A DNA stretch of 64,000 nt, from NCBI GenBank assembly GCA_963834825.1, contig CAWICZ010000007.1:62001-126000 (forward strand), read 5' to 3'. Each line of letters starts with the position of its first letter. The first letter of the stretch is position 1. A program made the translations under genes and the position numbers. The stretch is from JACDAN01 sp963834825 (GTDB lineage Bacteria > Actinomycetota > Thermoleophilia > Gaiellales > Gaiellaceae). The notes below the pieces were generated by a model. The model searched no databases and was not told where the DNA came from. It saw only the letters and a list, made by a program, of their open reading frames with translations. This document shows positions 42,150 to 52,342 of the stretch, one piece after another.

Positions 42150-42750
42150 GGGGTCTCGGACAGCTCGTTCTGCTCGTCGCTCTGGGTGCCGCGCTCGCCG
42201 GCTGCTCGGGCGACGAGAAAATCGAGAGCAGCGCGTCGGCGCGGCCGGCCGGCTGCCCCCGGCGTTGAAGCCGGAGTGGCAGCAGCTGGCGAATCGGGTG
42301 GGCGCGCCGGTCTACTGCCCGAACTGGATGCCGAGCCCGCTCGACGCCGACCTCAACGGCCAGTGGAACAGCAGCGGCCCGATCGTCAACCGCGACCGCA
42401 GTTTCCTCGTCGGGTTCCTCTGGCATGAGGCAAATAGCGGCGACGTCCATGTCAATTTCCGCGGGTTCCCCGGGAAGACGGCGATGCCGCAGTGCCTGGA
42501 CGGGCGACGCCCGATCCCCTGCTTCAGCGATCCGCGCGGGACGCGTCGCATCGGCGACAAGAAGGTCACCGTCTACACGGTCTCCCGAGACGCCGACCAG
42601 TGGCACGTCACCTACCTCTGGCGCCGCGACGGAACGCTCTACACGGTCAGCGAGCACGTCGCGCCGCCACTCAACTTCCGCAAAGTGGTGGCGAACCTCG
42701 ACCGGCTCGTCGGCGGGCTGGAGCTGATCGCACCGACCGCACCGGCGTAG
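42146..42750 (+). CDS. Putative lipoprotein (one-base deletion near 42257)
   Basis: GTG 42146 (GTGA overlap with the preceding stop) opens a lipoprotein signal peptide, LGQLVLLVALGAALAGCSG, whose LAGC lipobox directs lipidation. After about 38 codons the frame stops; the mature domain continues in another frame as LKPEWQQLANRVGAPVYCPNWMPSPLD through LVGGLELIAPTAPA. Adding one C in the run CCCCC at 42255-42259 joins them smoothly (AGCPPALKPEW). The mature domain (about 160 residues, two to three Cys) matches no family I can name. Confidence 0.65.
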
Positions 42751-42752
42751 TC

Positions 42753-44164
42753 ATGAGGCTGACACGCAAGCAACTCCTCGGCGGCGCGGCCGCGGGCGCA
42801 CTCGGCGCGGCGGGGATCTACGAGCTCGTCGACCAGCTGGCCGACTCGCCGGAGCGGGCCGGAGCGGCCGAGCTCCCACCCGAGCAGCACTTGCTCGCAG
42901 GCATGAAGACGCTCGAGCACGAGGGCGTCGAGGTGATCGAGCCGCCGCTCCACCATGAAGTCGTCACGGCGAAGCTCCGCGTCGAGCGGAACCCGCGGGC
43001 GCTGGACGCCGCCCGCGAGACGCTCGAGGGTGCTCTTCGCGACCTTGAACGGAGCTACGACCTCACGCCCGCCGGACTGGCTGTCATCGTCGCCTGGGGG
43101 CGGTCGTACTTCGACCGGTATGTCCCCGAGCTCGGGCGCTCGCACATTCCGTACGACCGGCGAGCGACCCGCAGCACTGCGCGTCCGGTCTCGGCCTTCC
43201 TCGACGCGACTCGTTTCCCGAGCGATCCGGACGACACGATCCTCGAGTCGAACGACGTCGCGATCCTCCTTCGCAGCGACCACCGCGAGCACGTCGCCGA
43301 CGGCGCGAGCAGGCTCTTCGACGACACGGCCGAGCTCTTCGAGGTCACAAGCATTCGCAAGGGCTTCCAGGGCGGCGGCTTCGGGGGCGCGACGAGTCTT
43401 CCGAAGGCGATGGCGACCGCCGCCGGCGTCCCCGGCGCCGACCTGATCCCCGACACCGCGCAGCTCTTCCTCGGCTTCACGTCGACCCAGACGCACACCC
43501 AGGGGCAGTCGGCGATCGCGAACTTCGAGACCCTGGGGCTGATCGACCTCCGCACGGGCTACTTCAGCGGCGGCACGCACATGCACCTCTCGCACATCAA
43601 CGAGGATCTCGAGGCCTGGTATCTCGACTTCGACTTCCGCGAGCGAGTCGACACGACGTTCCGGCCCGGCCAGAAGGCGTCCGACGGCGCGCAGACCCTG
43701 GCGCAGCCGCCGGAGGATGCGGTCGGCGCGGCCGAGGTCGAGAACGACTTCAGGCGCGCCGGCGCGATCGGCCACGGCTCGTCGATTCAGCCGACCTCCC
43801 GGTTGCAGATGGACATCCGCGGCGCCGACGGAAAGCTCTACCGCAAGGGCAGCGCGATCCCGCTGCGCGCCGACTTCAACACGCTCGACAACCCGTTCTT
43901 CTGGACGGCAGACCCCGTACGCGACGGCTTCGACGAGCGCCCGTCTGCGGGCGTCCACTTCGTCACCTTCAATCCGTCGAGTGATGACTTCAACCGCAAC
44001 CGGCTCGCGATGGACGGCGTGCTGCCCGGTGGAACGCGGCTGCCGATCCCGCCGAGGGGCCGCGCCCAGGGCCTGAACTCCGTCCTCCGGACGACGCACC
44101 GCCAGAACTTCCTCGTCCCACCGCGCTCGCGCCGGAGCTTTCCGCTCAGCGAGCTCCTGAGCAG

Positions 44165-44168
<4 letters not shown>
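42753..44168 (+). CDS. Exported protein with DyP-peroxidase-like fold
   Basis: 471 residues. The N-terminus (RLTRKQLLGGAAAGALGAAGIYELV) is a Tat-like signal with Arg-Lys rather than twin Arg. The body follows DyP-type order: LTPAGLAVIVAWGRSYFDRYVP, a Phe/Pro-rich loop, ESNDVAILLRSDHREHVADGASRLF, GGTHMHLSHINEDLEAWY (possible heme-ligand His), and a C-terminal FVTFNPSSDDFNRNRLAM. The canonical GxxDG motif is not seen. The fold call is moderate and heme binding is inference. It follows the lipoprotein gene by 2 bases and its stop overlaps the pfk stop. Confidence 0.5.
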
Positions 44169-45211
<1,043 letters not shown>

Positions 45212-45216
45212 CGGGC

Positions 45217-45223
45217 TACCCTA
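45217..45223. promoter_or_regulatory. Symmetric -10 element serving pfk and tRNA-Leu (TACCCTA)
   Basis: Plus TACCCT (45217-45222) lies 9 nt before the mature tRNA 5' end at 45232. Minus TAGGGT (45223-45218) lies 6 nt before pfk GTG 45211. One heptamer appears to start both. Confidence 0.55.
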
Positions 45224-45231
45224 GAGGTCGA

Positions 45232-45317
45232 GCCGAAGTGGCGGAACTGGCAGACGCGCCGGACTCAAAATCCGGTGAGGCGTGAGCCTCGTGTGGGTTC
45301 GATTCCCACCTTCGGCA
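45232..45317 (+). tRNA. tRNA-Leu (anticodon CAA)
   Basis: 86 nt. The acceptor stem GCCGAAG pairs with CTTCGGC, with A as discriminator. The anticodon stem CCGGA/TCCGG encloses the 7-nt loop CTCAAAA, giving anticodon CAA (reads UUG). A long variable arm (GAGGCGTGAGCCTC) marks it as class II, and the T-arm has GGTTCGATTCC. CCA is not encoded. It lies directly upstream of the branched-chain amino acid transporter. Confidence 0.96.
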
Positions 45318-45332
45318 TCGGGGGGTTTCGCC

Positions 45333-45357
45333 GCGGAACGGGCTCTGCCCGTTCCGC
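45333..45357 (+). terminator. Hairpin after tRNA-Leu
   Basis: Perfect 11-bp stem GCGGAACGGGC/GCCCGTTCCGC with a TCT loop, 15 nt after the tRNA. No T-tract follows, but position and strength suggest it ends tRNA transcription. Confidence 0.5.
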
Positions 45358-45403
45358 CTCTGCGGCCCATCGAGAAGGAAGTGTGGCTGCACATCTTGGC
45401 CGC

Positions 45404-45463
45404 GCGGCGCGAAGCGCCGCCCGGTCTCGAAAGGGTCGCTGAAAGTCGTGAGACTTTCAGCGA
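45404..45463 (+). other. Two further perfect hairpins in the tRNA-Leu/livK gap
   Basis: GCGGCGC-GAA-GCGCCGC (45404-45420) and a 12-bp stem TCGCTGAAAGTC/GACTTTCAGCGA with GTGA loop (45436-45463). Both lie upstream of the likely livK -10. The A/T-containing 12-bp stem stands out from the GC-rich background. They may be back-up terminators or an operator-like element. Confidence 0.45.
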
Positions 45464-45476
45464 GATGGGTTCCAAG

Positions 45477-45505
45477 TTGCGGCTGGGTCCGGGACCGCGG
45501 ATACT
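45477..45505 (+). promoter_or_regulatory. livK promoter (TTGCGG, 17 nt, GATACT)
   Basis: A -35-like TTGCGG (45477-45482) and -10-like GATACT (45500-45505) are 17 nt apart. Transcription would start about 65 nt before livK, leaving a leader with a strong Shine-Dalgarno (GGAGGAGG), unlike the leaderless genes in this window. Confidence 0.4.
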
Positions 45506-45578
45506 TTCCGCCCGGAGCGCGGATCGGCGGCGGCACTCCGTCCTTCCGCCCAGAAGAAAACGGATGGAGGAGGCGTAG

Positions 45579-46889
45579 TTGAAGAAGCGTGGCTTACTAG
45601 GTTTCATGACCTTGCTCATAGCCGTGCTCGGCCTTGCGGCGGCCGCGTGCGGCGGTGACGACGGTGGCGGCGGGGGCGAGGCGACAGCTCTCCCATCCGC
45701 ATCGTGCGGCCCGATCCGTCAGGGCGACGACGCGCCTGACGTGCTGATCGCGTCGGATCTTCCGCTCCAGGGCGCAAACCGCGCGCTGACCACCGAGATG
45801 GCCGATGCAATCGAGCTCGTGCTCCAGCAGAAGGAGTGGAAGGTCGGCGACCTGGTTGTCGGCTACCAGTCATGCGACGACTCGACCGCCCAGGCAGGGA
45901 GCTGGGATTCGGCCAAGTGCTCGTCCAATGCGCGGGCGTACGCGAACAACGAGAGCGTGATCGGCATCGTCGGGACCTTCAATTCCGGCTGTGCCAAGCT
46001 GGTGATTCCGGTTGCGAACCGCGCTCCCAACGGCCCGCTGGCCATGGTCAGTCCGGCCAACACGTACCCCGGCCTGACCGAGGGCGGCCCTGGAACGGAG
46101 CAGGGTGAGCCCGACAACTACTACCCGACCGGCAAGCGCAACTACGCGCGGGTCGTCTGGAACGACCAGTTCCAGGGAGCGGCCGGCGCGCAGCTCGCAC
46201 AGGAGCTCGGGCTGAAGAAGGTCTTCGTGCTGAACGACAGCGAGACCTATGGGCTCGGGATCGCGACCCTCTTCTCCAGTTACGCCGAGAAGCTCGGGAT
46301 CCAGATCCTCGGCAACCAGAAGTGGGACAAGGATGCATCGAGCTACGAGTCCCTCGCCAGCCGGGTCAAAGCGTCCGGCGCCGACTCGGTCTTCCTCGGC
46401 GGCATCGTCTGCAACAACGGCGGCAAGCTGATCAAGGATCTCCGCGCCGGCCTCGGCCCCGACGTAACGCTCGTCGGGCCTGACGGGTGGACGCCGATCT
46501 CCGCCACGATCGAAGGTGCGGGAGACGCGTCGAACAACATGTACATCACCCAGCCGGGCATCCCCGTCGATCAGTTGAAGGGAGCCGGCAAGGAGTTCGT
46601 CGACGCCTTCCAGCAGGAGTTCGGCAAGGCACCGGACCCGTACACCGTCTATGCCGCGCAGGCGGCCGTCGTGCTACTCGACGCGATCGAAGTCCACGGC
46701 AACGATCGGGCCAAGGTGTCCGAGGAGCTGTTCAACACCGACGTCTCGGACGGCATCCTCGGCAGCTTCCAGATCGACGAGAACGGCGACACCACGCTCG
46801 GCACGGTCGCCGTCAACCAGATCAAGGACGGCGAATCGACATTCGTCAGGACGATCACCCCGGAGCTGAGCTTCGTCGAAGCGGGGTAG
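45579..46889 (+). CDS. livK: Branched-chain amino acid ABC transporter, substrate-binding lipoprotein
   Basis: 436 residues. The N-terminus (KKRGLLGFMTLLIAVLGLAAAACGGDDGGGG) is a lipoprotein signal with lipobox AAAC and an Asp/Gly-rich linker. The mature part is a type I periplasmic-binding fold (DVLIASDLPLQGANRALTTEMADAIELVL, VIGIVGTFNSGCAKLVIPVANRAPNGPLAMVSPANTYPGLT). Ligands of this family include Leu/Ile/Val but also other amino acids and amides. The start TTG 45579 has a GGAGGAGG Shine-Dalgarno. A stable hairpin separates it from livH. Confidence 0.88.
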   Translation: MKKRGLLGFMTLLIAVLGLAAAACGGDDGGGGGEATALPSASCGPIRQGDDAPDVLIASDLPLQGANRALTTEMADAIELVLQQKEWKVGDLVVGYQSCDDSTAQAGSWDSAKCSSNARAYANNESVIGIVGTFNSGCAKLVIPVANRAPNGPLAMVSPANTYPGLTEGGPGTEQGEPDNYYPTGKRNYARVVWNDQFQGAAGAQLAQELGLKKVFVLNDSETYGLGIATLFSSYAEKLGIQILGNQKWDKDASSYESLASRVKASGADSVFLGGIVCNNGGKLIKDLRAGLGPDVTLVGPDGWTPISATIEGAGDASNNMYITQPGIPVDQLKGAGKEFVDAFQQEFGKAPDPYTVYAAQAAVVLLDAIEVHGNDRAKVSEELFNTDVSDGILGSFQIDENGDTTLGTVAVNQIKDGESTFVRTITPELSFVEAG

Positions 46890-46913
46890 GGAACACGAAA
46901 CGCAAGGAGTAGA

Positions 46914-46950
46914 GCTGGGGGAGGACATCGTCCTCCCCCAGCGCGTTTTC
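46914..46950 (+). terminator. Intra-operon terminator/stabiliser between livK and livH
   Basis: Perfect 13-bp stem GCTGGGGGAGGAC/GTCCTCCCCCAGC with an ATC loop, followed by GCGTTTTC. It ends 10 nt before livH ATG. Such hairpins between binding-protein and permease genes usually raise the amount of the binding protein by partial termination or by protecting mRNA 3' ends. Confidence 0.75.
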
Positions 46951-46960
46951 TAGGAGGTCC

Positions 46961-48019
46961 ATGTCCACGCAGGCGCGCAGCCTTCCGTTCCCGACCCTAG
47001 CCGGGCGCTCGTTAACTCAACTCCTGATGCCGGCGTTCGCGACGCTGCTCGTCGCCCTGCTCATCATCTGGCTCGGCGTCAACCTGATCAAGACCCCGGC
47101 CGAGTTCTATCGGCTGTTCCTGATCGGCTTGACGAACGGCGCCATCTACGGCCTCGTCGCGCTCGGCTACTCGCTCGTCTACGGCATCCTCGAGCTGATC
47201 AACTTCGCCCACGGAGACGTCTTCATGCTCGGCGGGATGCTCGTCGCCACCATGGTCTCGAGCTTCGGCCTCGCGGGCGATTCCGGGATCTTCCTCTGGT
47301 CGATGATCCTGCTGATGCTCGTGATCGTGATGGCGTTCTGCGCGGCCATCAACACGACGATCGAGCTTGTCGCCTACAGACGGTTACGTCACGCTCCCCG
47401 GCTCGCGCCGCTGATCACTGCGATCGGGATGTCGTTCATCCTCCAGAACATCGCGCTCGTCTGGAAGGGCGCGCGGCCGACGTCCGTCGACTCGATCCTC
47501 CCGCGCGGCGAGGTCTTCACGATCGGCGGCGTCCCGTACACCTGGGACAAGTTGATCGTCATCCTGTTCACCGTTCCGGTCCTGGTCGTTCTCATGCTGC
47601 TCGTGCAGCGGACGCGGCAGGGCAAGGCCATGCGCGCGACCGCCCAGGATCGCGATGCCTCGGCGATGATGGGTATCAACGTGAACCGGACGATCTCGTT
47701 CACGTTCCTCCTGGCCGGCGCACTCGCCGGCGCCGCAGGCCTGCTGTACGCGCTCTACATCACGAATGTGCGCTACGACGAGGGCTTCAGGCTCGGGCTG
47801 ATCGCCTTCACGGCCGCTGTGGTCGGCGGAATCGGCAACCTGCCCGGCGCCGTGCTCGGCGGGCTTGTGATCGCGATGATCGAGTCGTTCAACAACGGCC
47901 TCGGCTGGGCGACCCCGGGAAGCGACTGGACGCAGTCCATCATCTTCGCGATCCTGATCATCATCCTGGTCTTCCGGCCCGAGGGGCTGCTCGGAGAGAG
48001 GACGCCCGAAGGTGGCTAG
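46961..48019 (+). CDS. livH: Branched-chain amino acid ABC transporter permease LivH
   Basis: 352 residues with about eight to nine transmembrane helices. GLTNGAIYGLVALGYSLVYGILELINFAHGDVFMLGG is the LivH signature, and MRATAQDRDASAMMGINVNRTISFTFLLAGALAGAAG carries the EAA-like loop contacting the ATPases. An AGGAGG Shine-Dalgarno lies just before ATG. It overlaps livM by 8 bases. Confidence 0.93.
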   Translation: MSTQARSLPFPTLAGRSLTQLLMPAFATLLVALLIIWLGVNLIKTPAEFYRLFLIGLTNGAIYGLVALGYSLVYGILELINFAHGDVFMLGGMLVATMVSSFGLAGDSGIFLWSMILLMLVIVMAFCAAINTTIELVAYRRLRHAPRLAPLITAIGMSFILQNIALVWKGARPTSVDSILPRGEVFTIGGVPYTWDKLIVILFTVPVLVVLMLLVQRTRQGKAMRATAQDRDASAMMGINVNRTISFTFLLAGALAGAAGLLYALYITNVRYDEGFRLGLIAFTAAVVGGIGNLPGAVLGGLVIAMIESFNNGLGWATPGSDWTQSIIFAILIIILVFRPEGLLGERTPEGG

Positions 48020-49280
48020 GACGCGCCGCCAGGAGCTGAGCAGCCGCGCGTCGGAGCTGTTGCGGTTCGACGTGATCCGGGCGCAGTGGAGACGCCTCCC
48101 TCGGCGCGTGCGGAGCGCCGCCCTGCCCACCACGGTGATCGTGCTCGCTTTTCTCTACCCGTACTACCACGACTCGCTGCCCAACATTCCGGTGTTCGGC
48201 GAGTTTCCGAGCGTCGACACCGCGGTGACGATGACGATCTTCATCATGATGGCGATCGGGCTGAACATCGTCGTCGGGTACGCGGGGCTCCTCGACCTCG
48301 GCTACGTCGCCTTCTACGCGGTGGGCGCCTATACCGCCGCCTGGTTCGCCTCGCCGCACTTCGGCGAGTCGGTGACGGCGCACGTCGGCGCGGTCGGCGT
48401 GAACCCGAACGCGGCCGGCTTCCACGTCTCGATCTGGATCGTCGTCTTCGCCGCCGGGCTCCTCACCGCCATGATCGGCGTGCTCATCGGCCTACCGACG
48501 TTGCGTCTGCGCGGCGACTATCTGGCAATCGTGACGCTGGGATTCGGCGAGATCATGCCTCAGATCGCCCGCAACGGCGACAACCTCTTCGGCACGGGCT
48601 TCAACCTCACAAACGGCGCGCAGGGGATCAACCCGGTCGACCCGCCGGGGTTCGGCGAGCGCTTGAACAGCTGGCTCGGGCTCCCGTCGGACTACCTGAC
48701 CGCCTCCAACGCCATCAATCTCTTCTACTGGACCGCCCTCGTGCTGCTTCTCTTCACCGTCTTCTGCTCCGTGCGGCTGCGCGACTCGCGGCTGGGCCGG
48801 GCCTGGATCGCAATCCGCGAGGACGAGACCGCGGCCGCCGCGATGGGGGTGCCGTTGATGCGGACGAAGACCTGGGCGTATGCAGCCGGGGCCTTCTTCG
48901 GCGGGATCGCCGGCGCCTACTACGCGAGCTTCAAGGCCGCCGTGTTCCCGGACGACTTCTTCTTCAACATCTCGATCTTCATCCTCTGCATGGTCATCCT
49001 CGGAGGGATGGGGAACATCTGGGGCGTGATCGTCGGCGGCGGCTTTCTGGCCTACCTGAACCAGGAGGGGCTCGGGAACATCGGCGCCGAGATCAACCAG
49101 ACCTTCGGGACGAATATCGACGTCCCGCTTTACCAGTTCGGGATCTTCGGCGCGATTCTCGTGCTCGTCATGCTCTTCAGGCCCCAGGGTCTGATTCCGA
49201 GTGCCCGCCGCAAGGCCGAGTTCGAAGAGGGCATCGAGGACAAGCCGTACCTCTACGACGTGCGAGGTGCGCCCGAGTGA
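48012..49280 (+). CDS. livM: Branched-chain amino acid ABC transporter permease LivM
   Basis: 422 residues. IGLNIVVGYAGLLDLGYVAFYAVGAYTAA is the LivM signature; WIAIREDETAAAAMGVPLMRTKTWAYAAGAFFGGIAGAYYA is the coupling loop. A basic N-terminal ~40-residue extension precedes the first helix. It starts at GTG 48012 inside the livH end and its stop overlaps livG (GTGA). Confidence 0.93.
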   Translation: MARTRRQELSSRASELLRFDVIRAQWRRLPRRVRSAALPTTVIVLAFLYPYYHDSLPNIPVFGEFPSVDTAVTMTIFIMMAIGLNIVVGYAGLLDLGYVAFYAVGAYTAAWFASPHFGESVTAHVGAVGVNPNAAGFHVSIWIVVFAAGLLTAMIGVLIGLPTLRLRGDYLAIVTLGFGEIMPQIARNGDNLFGTGFNLTNGAQGINPVDPPGFGERLNSWLGLPSDYLTASNAINLFYWTALVLLLFTVFCSVRLRDSRLGRAWIAIREDETAAAAMGVPLMRTKTWAYAAGAFFGGIAGAYYASFKAAVFPDDFFFNISIFILCMVILGGMGNIWGVIVGGGFLAYLNQEGLGNIGAEINQTFGTNIDVPLYQFGIFGAILVLVMLFRPQGLIPSARRKAEFEEGIEDKPYLYDVRGAPE

Positions 49281-50062
49281 GCACGAACGTGCTGCTAGTC
49301 ACCGAGAGCCTCCGCAAGGAGTTCGGCGGCCTCGTCGCCGTCAACGACGTCGACTTCACGATTCCGGAAGGCGCGATCATCAGCCTGATCGGCCCGAACG
49401 GGGCCGGCAAGACGACGTTCTTCAACATGCTCACCGGCGTCTACAAGCCCACGGCCGGCACGATCGTGCTCAGCGGGGAGGATGTGACTGGGAAGCCGCC
49501 GCACGCCGTCACCGAGCGCGGCATCGGGCGAACGTTCCAGAACATCCGCCTCTTCCACAACATGACCGCGCGCGAGAACGCGATGGTCGGCATGCACGCG
49601 CGGCTGAAGGGCGGGATCGTCAAGAGCGTGCTCCGCACGCCCGGCGTGAAGAAGGAGGAGCGGGCCGCGGCCGAACGCGCCCGCGAGCTGCTCGGCTTCT
49701 GCGGCGTCCCGCGCAGCCAGTGGGAGGAGTACGCACGGAACCTCTCCTACGGTGACCAGCGCCGGCTCGAGGTCGCCCGCGCGCTCGCCACCGAACCGAA
49801 GCTGCTCCTCCTCGACGAGCCGACGGCAGGCATGAACCCGCAGGAGACGGCCGACTTCACCGGCTTCGTCGCCAAGCTGCGCGCGGAGCAGGGCCTGACC
49901 GTGCTGCTGATCGAGCACGACATGCGCGTGGTCATGGGCGTGTCCGATCGCGTCACCGTGCTCGACTACGGGGAGAAGATCGCCGAAGGGTTGCCGCAGG
50001 AGGTCCAGCGCGACCCAAAGGTGATCGAGGCCTACCTTGGCTCGGCGGCGGTGGCGCAGTGA
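49277..50062 (+). CDS. livG: Branched-chain amino acid ABC transporter ATP-binding protein LivG
   Basis: 261 residues from GTG 49277. Walker A GPNGAGKTT, Q-loop QNIRLF, signature NLSYGDQRRLEVARALA, Walker B LLLLDEPTAGMNP and the switch His in LLIEHDM are all present, with the LivG-type insert between Q-loop and signature (MVGMHARLKGGIVKSVLRTP). It starts as GTGA over the livM stop and ends as GTGA over livF. Confidence 0.95.
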   Translation: MSTNVLLVTESLRKEFGGLVAVNDVDFTIPEGAIISLIGPNGAGKTTFFNMLTGVYKPTAGTIVLSGEDVTGKPPHAVTERGIGRTFQNIRLFHNMTARENAMVGMHARLKGGIVKSVLRTPGVKKEERAAAERARELLGFCGVPRSQWEEYARNLSYGDQRRLEVARALATEPKLLLLDEPTAGMNPQETADFTGFVAKLRAEQGLTVLLIEHDMRVVMGVSDRVTVLDYGEKIAEGLPQEVQRDPKVIEAYLGSAAVAQ

Positions 50063-50799
50063 GCGCGACCGCGACAGGCACCGCGGCCAAGATCCTCGAG
50101 GTCGAGGACGTCCATACCTTCTACGGCTCGATCGAGGCGCTGAAGGGCGTCTCCCTCGACGTCGGCGAGCGGGAGATCGTGACGCTGATCGGGGCGAACG
50201 GCGCCGGCAAGTCGACCACACTGCGGTCGATCAACGGGCTCAACCATCCTCGTCGCGGGCGGATCCGCTTCCAGAACCGGGACATCACGGACGAGGCCCC
50301 TCACGACGTCGTCAAGATGGGGATCAGCCAGTCGCCCGAGGGACGTCGGCTGTTCCCGAGGATGAGCGTGCTCGAGAACCTGGAGATGGGCGCGTTCCAG
50401 CGCGCCGACCGGGCGGGGATCCGCGAGTCGCTCGACCGCGTGTTCGCGCTCTTTCCGCGGCTTGCGGAGCGCAAGAACCAGAAGGCGGGGACGCTGTCCG
50501 GCGGCGAGCAGCAGATGTGCGCGATCGGCCGCGCGCTGATGGCGCAGCCGAAGCTCCTGCTCCTCGACGAGCCGTCGATGGGCCTCGCCCCGATCTTCGT
50601 CGAGAAGATCTTCGAGATCGTCCGGGAGATCAACGAGCAGGGCACGCCGATCCTCCTCGTCGAGCAGAACGCCCTAATGGCGCTCGACACCGCCGACCGC
50701 GGCTACGTGATGGAGACGGGGCGAATCGTCCTCGCCGACGACGCGAAGAGCCTGCGCGAGAACGAGCAGGTACGCAACACCTACCTCGGCGTCGACTAG
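50059..50799 (+). CDS. livF: Branched-chain amino acid ABC transporter ATP-binding protein LivF
   Basis: 246 residues. Walker A GANGAGKST, SQSPEGRRLFPRMSVLENLEMG (LivF type), signature TLSGGEQQMCAIGRALM, Walker B LLLLDEPSMGLAP and switch LLVEQN. It completes the heterodimeric ATPase with LivG. Its TAG stop is half of the palindrome CTAG at 50796-50799, whose other strand is the stop of the LarA-like gene. Confidence 0.95.
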   Translation: MSATATGTAAKILEVEDVHTFYGSIEALKGVSLDVGEREIVTLIGANGAGKSTTLRSINGLNHPRRGRIRFQNRDITDEAPHDVVKMGISQSPEGRRLFPRMSVLENLEMGAFQRADRAGIRESLDRVFALFPRLAERKNQKAGTLSGGEQQMCAIGRALMAQPKLLLLDEPSMGLAPIFVEKIFEIVREINEQGTPILLVEQNALMALDTADRGYVMETGRIVLADDAKSLRENEQVRNTYLGVD

Positions 50800-52310
50800 C
50801 CGGTCGCGACCCTGATCGGGAAGTACGGCGGCGTGACGAAGTAGCCGATCCGCGGCTCGCCTTCGGCGCGGCCACGCGCCATCGCGAGCGCAGCCGCGAG
50901 GTTCCGGGTCGGCACGAAGCCGAACTGGCGGGCGGCGACTGCGTCGCGGCAGCCTCCGACGAGGACGGCGCCGACGCGGTCGAGCACGGGCAGGCACGCC
51001 GCCCAGTCCGCGTAGGGCAGGAGAGGGTGGCACGAGTGGCCCTGCCGGTACGCCTCGAGCGCGCGTGTGTCTGTGGCGGCCGCCCGCTCGGCGTCGGCCC
51101 ACGCGGACGGCTCGTGGGCGGCCCGCGTGCCGAGCGTGCGAAGCGCGTTGTAGAACGCCCGGTACGGCGCCTGCGTGGGGTGCGGGAACCGGCGGTCGAA
51201 CGGCGAGACGAGGATGACCGTTCCTCCATCCGTCAGTGGAAACCGGTCGCGCCACAGCCGCAACGCGAGCCCGAGGCCGAGGTGGGCGGCCAGGACCGGA
51301 TTGGGGCGTTCGCGTGGCAGGTGCGGAGTCGTCGCGGGCAGCCCGATCACGGCGACGTCGAGTGGCTCGTCGAGCGTCGCCGAGCGTGCGTCGATACCTC
51401 GGAGCAGGGCCTCCACGTGTGCGACCGAAGGCGCCCCGCCGAACGCGGCCGTCGCAGTCAGCTCGCGCGGGAGCGAGGCGAGGAGGCGACTGCGAACGCC
51501 GCCCGGCGCAACCCGGAAGAGCATGCGCACCGGCGAGGCAGCGATCCGCTCGAGCGCCCGACTGTCGTGCGGGTAGCCGTGGAAGGCGCCGGTCAACGCA
51601 GGCGGGTTCAACGTCAGAACTGCGGCGATCACCGGCACCCGGCGTGCGAGCGCACGCTCGAGCGCGACGGCGATCTGCCAGCCCTGCGACGCCGAAGTCT
51701 CGAGCAGCGAGTGCGCACCCGCCGCGCGAAGCGCCTCGGCACACGACGCCGCCAGCAGCGTGGCCGCGCCGCCGTGGAGCAGCGTCTCGGCGGACGAGAC
51801 GACCACGACCGCGTCGGTCTCGACGAGCGCCGGATGGACGCGGAGCGGGACGCGGCCGTCGACGGCGAGTTCGACGAGGTCGGGACGCTCGACGTCATGG
51901 ATCTCGACGGTGCCCGAGAAGCGCCGTGCCAGGTCGGGGAGGACGATGTGTTCGAGCTCCCCGTGAGCCGGCCGCCGCGCCAGGCCGGCCGCGACGAGCA
52001 GGGTCTGCCGCTCGAGCGGAACGCCGATCCGTTCGAGCTCGGCGATCGTCGCCGCCAACGCGACCTGCCTCGGGTCGCGAGCCGCGCTCGGGATCGGGAG
52101 CGCCGGTGGCTCGACGACGATCGTTACGCGGCTTCCTCGCGGGACGAGGTCTTCGATTCCCGGGCCCGAGAGCGGAAAACGCAACGCCTCGTGGACCGCT
52201 GCGCCCACGTCGGCGAGCGCCTCGACCGGAGGGGGCGCACGAAGGACCACGGCGTCGTCGGGGACCGCAACGACCTGAAGTCGCGAGCCGGCGAGCAGCG
52301 GCAGCCGCAT
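50796..52310 (-). CDS. LarA-like (lactate-racemase N-terminal domain) protein
   Basis: 504 residues from ATG 52310. The DUF2088/LarA-type N-terminal domain is seen in LRFPLSGPGIEDLVPRGSRVTIVVEPPALP, AARDPRQVALAATIAELERIGVPLERQTLLVAAGLARRPAHGELEHIV (with a degenerate GxHRxxxxxE helix) and VHPALVETDAVVVVSSAETLLHGG. True lactate racemases use a nickel-pincer cofactor made by LarB/C/E, which are not nearby, so another role is possible. A GGCGGGG lies 8 nt upstream of ATG. Confidence 0.72.
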   Translation of the reverse strand: MRLPLLAGSRLQVVAVPDDAVVLRAPPPVEALADVGAAVHEALRFPLSGPGIEDLVPRGSRVTIVVEPPALPIPSAARDPRQVALAATIAELERIGVPLERQTLLVAAGLARRPAHGELEHIVLPDLARRFSGTVEIHDVERPDLVELAVDGRVPLRVHPALVETDAVVVVSSAETLLHGGAATLLAASCAEALRAAGAHSLLETSASQGWQIAVALERALARRVPVIAAVLTLNPPALTGAFHGYPHDSRALERIAASPVRMLFRVAPGGVRSRLLASLPRELTATAAFGGAPSVAHVEALLRGIDARSATLDEPLDVAVIGLPATTPHLPRERPNPVLAAHLGLGLALRLWRDRFPLTDGGTVILVSPFDRRFPHPTQAPYRAFYNALRTLGTRAAHEPSAWADAERAAATDTRALEAYRQGHSCHPLLPYADWAACLPVLDRVGAVLVGGCRDAVAARQFGFVPTRNLAAALAMARGRAEGEPRIGYFVTPPYFPIRVATG

Positions 52311-52342
52311 GTTTAGTGCCCCGCCCAGCAATGCATGCCGGC

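Noticed and set aside
45381..45578. 65-codon GTG frame directly before livK
   Set aside because: It runs through two perfect hairpins and the likely livK promoter, has no ribosome-binding site and no recognisable protein pattern.
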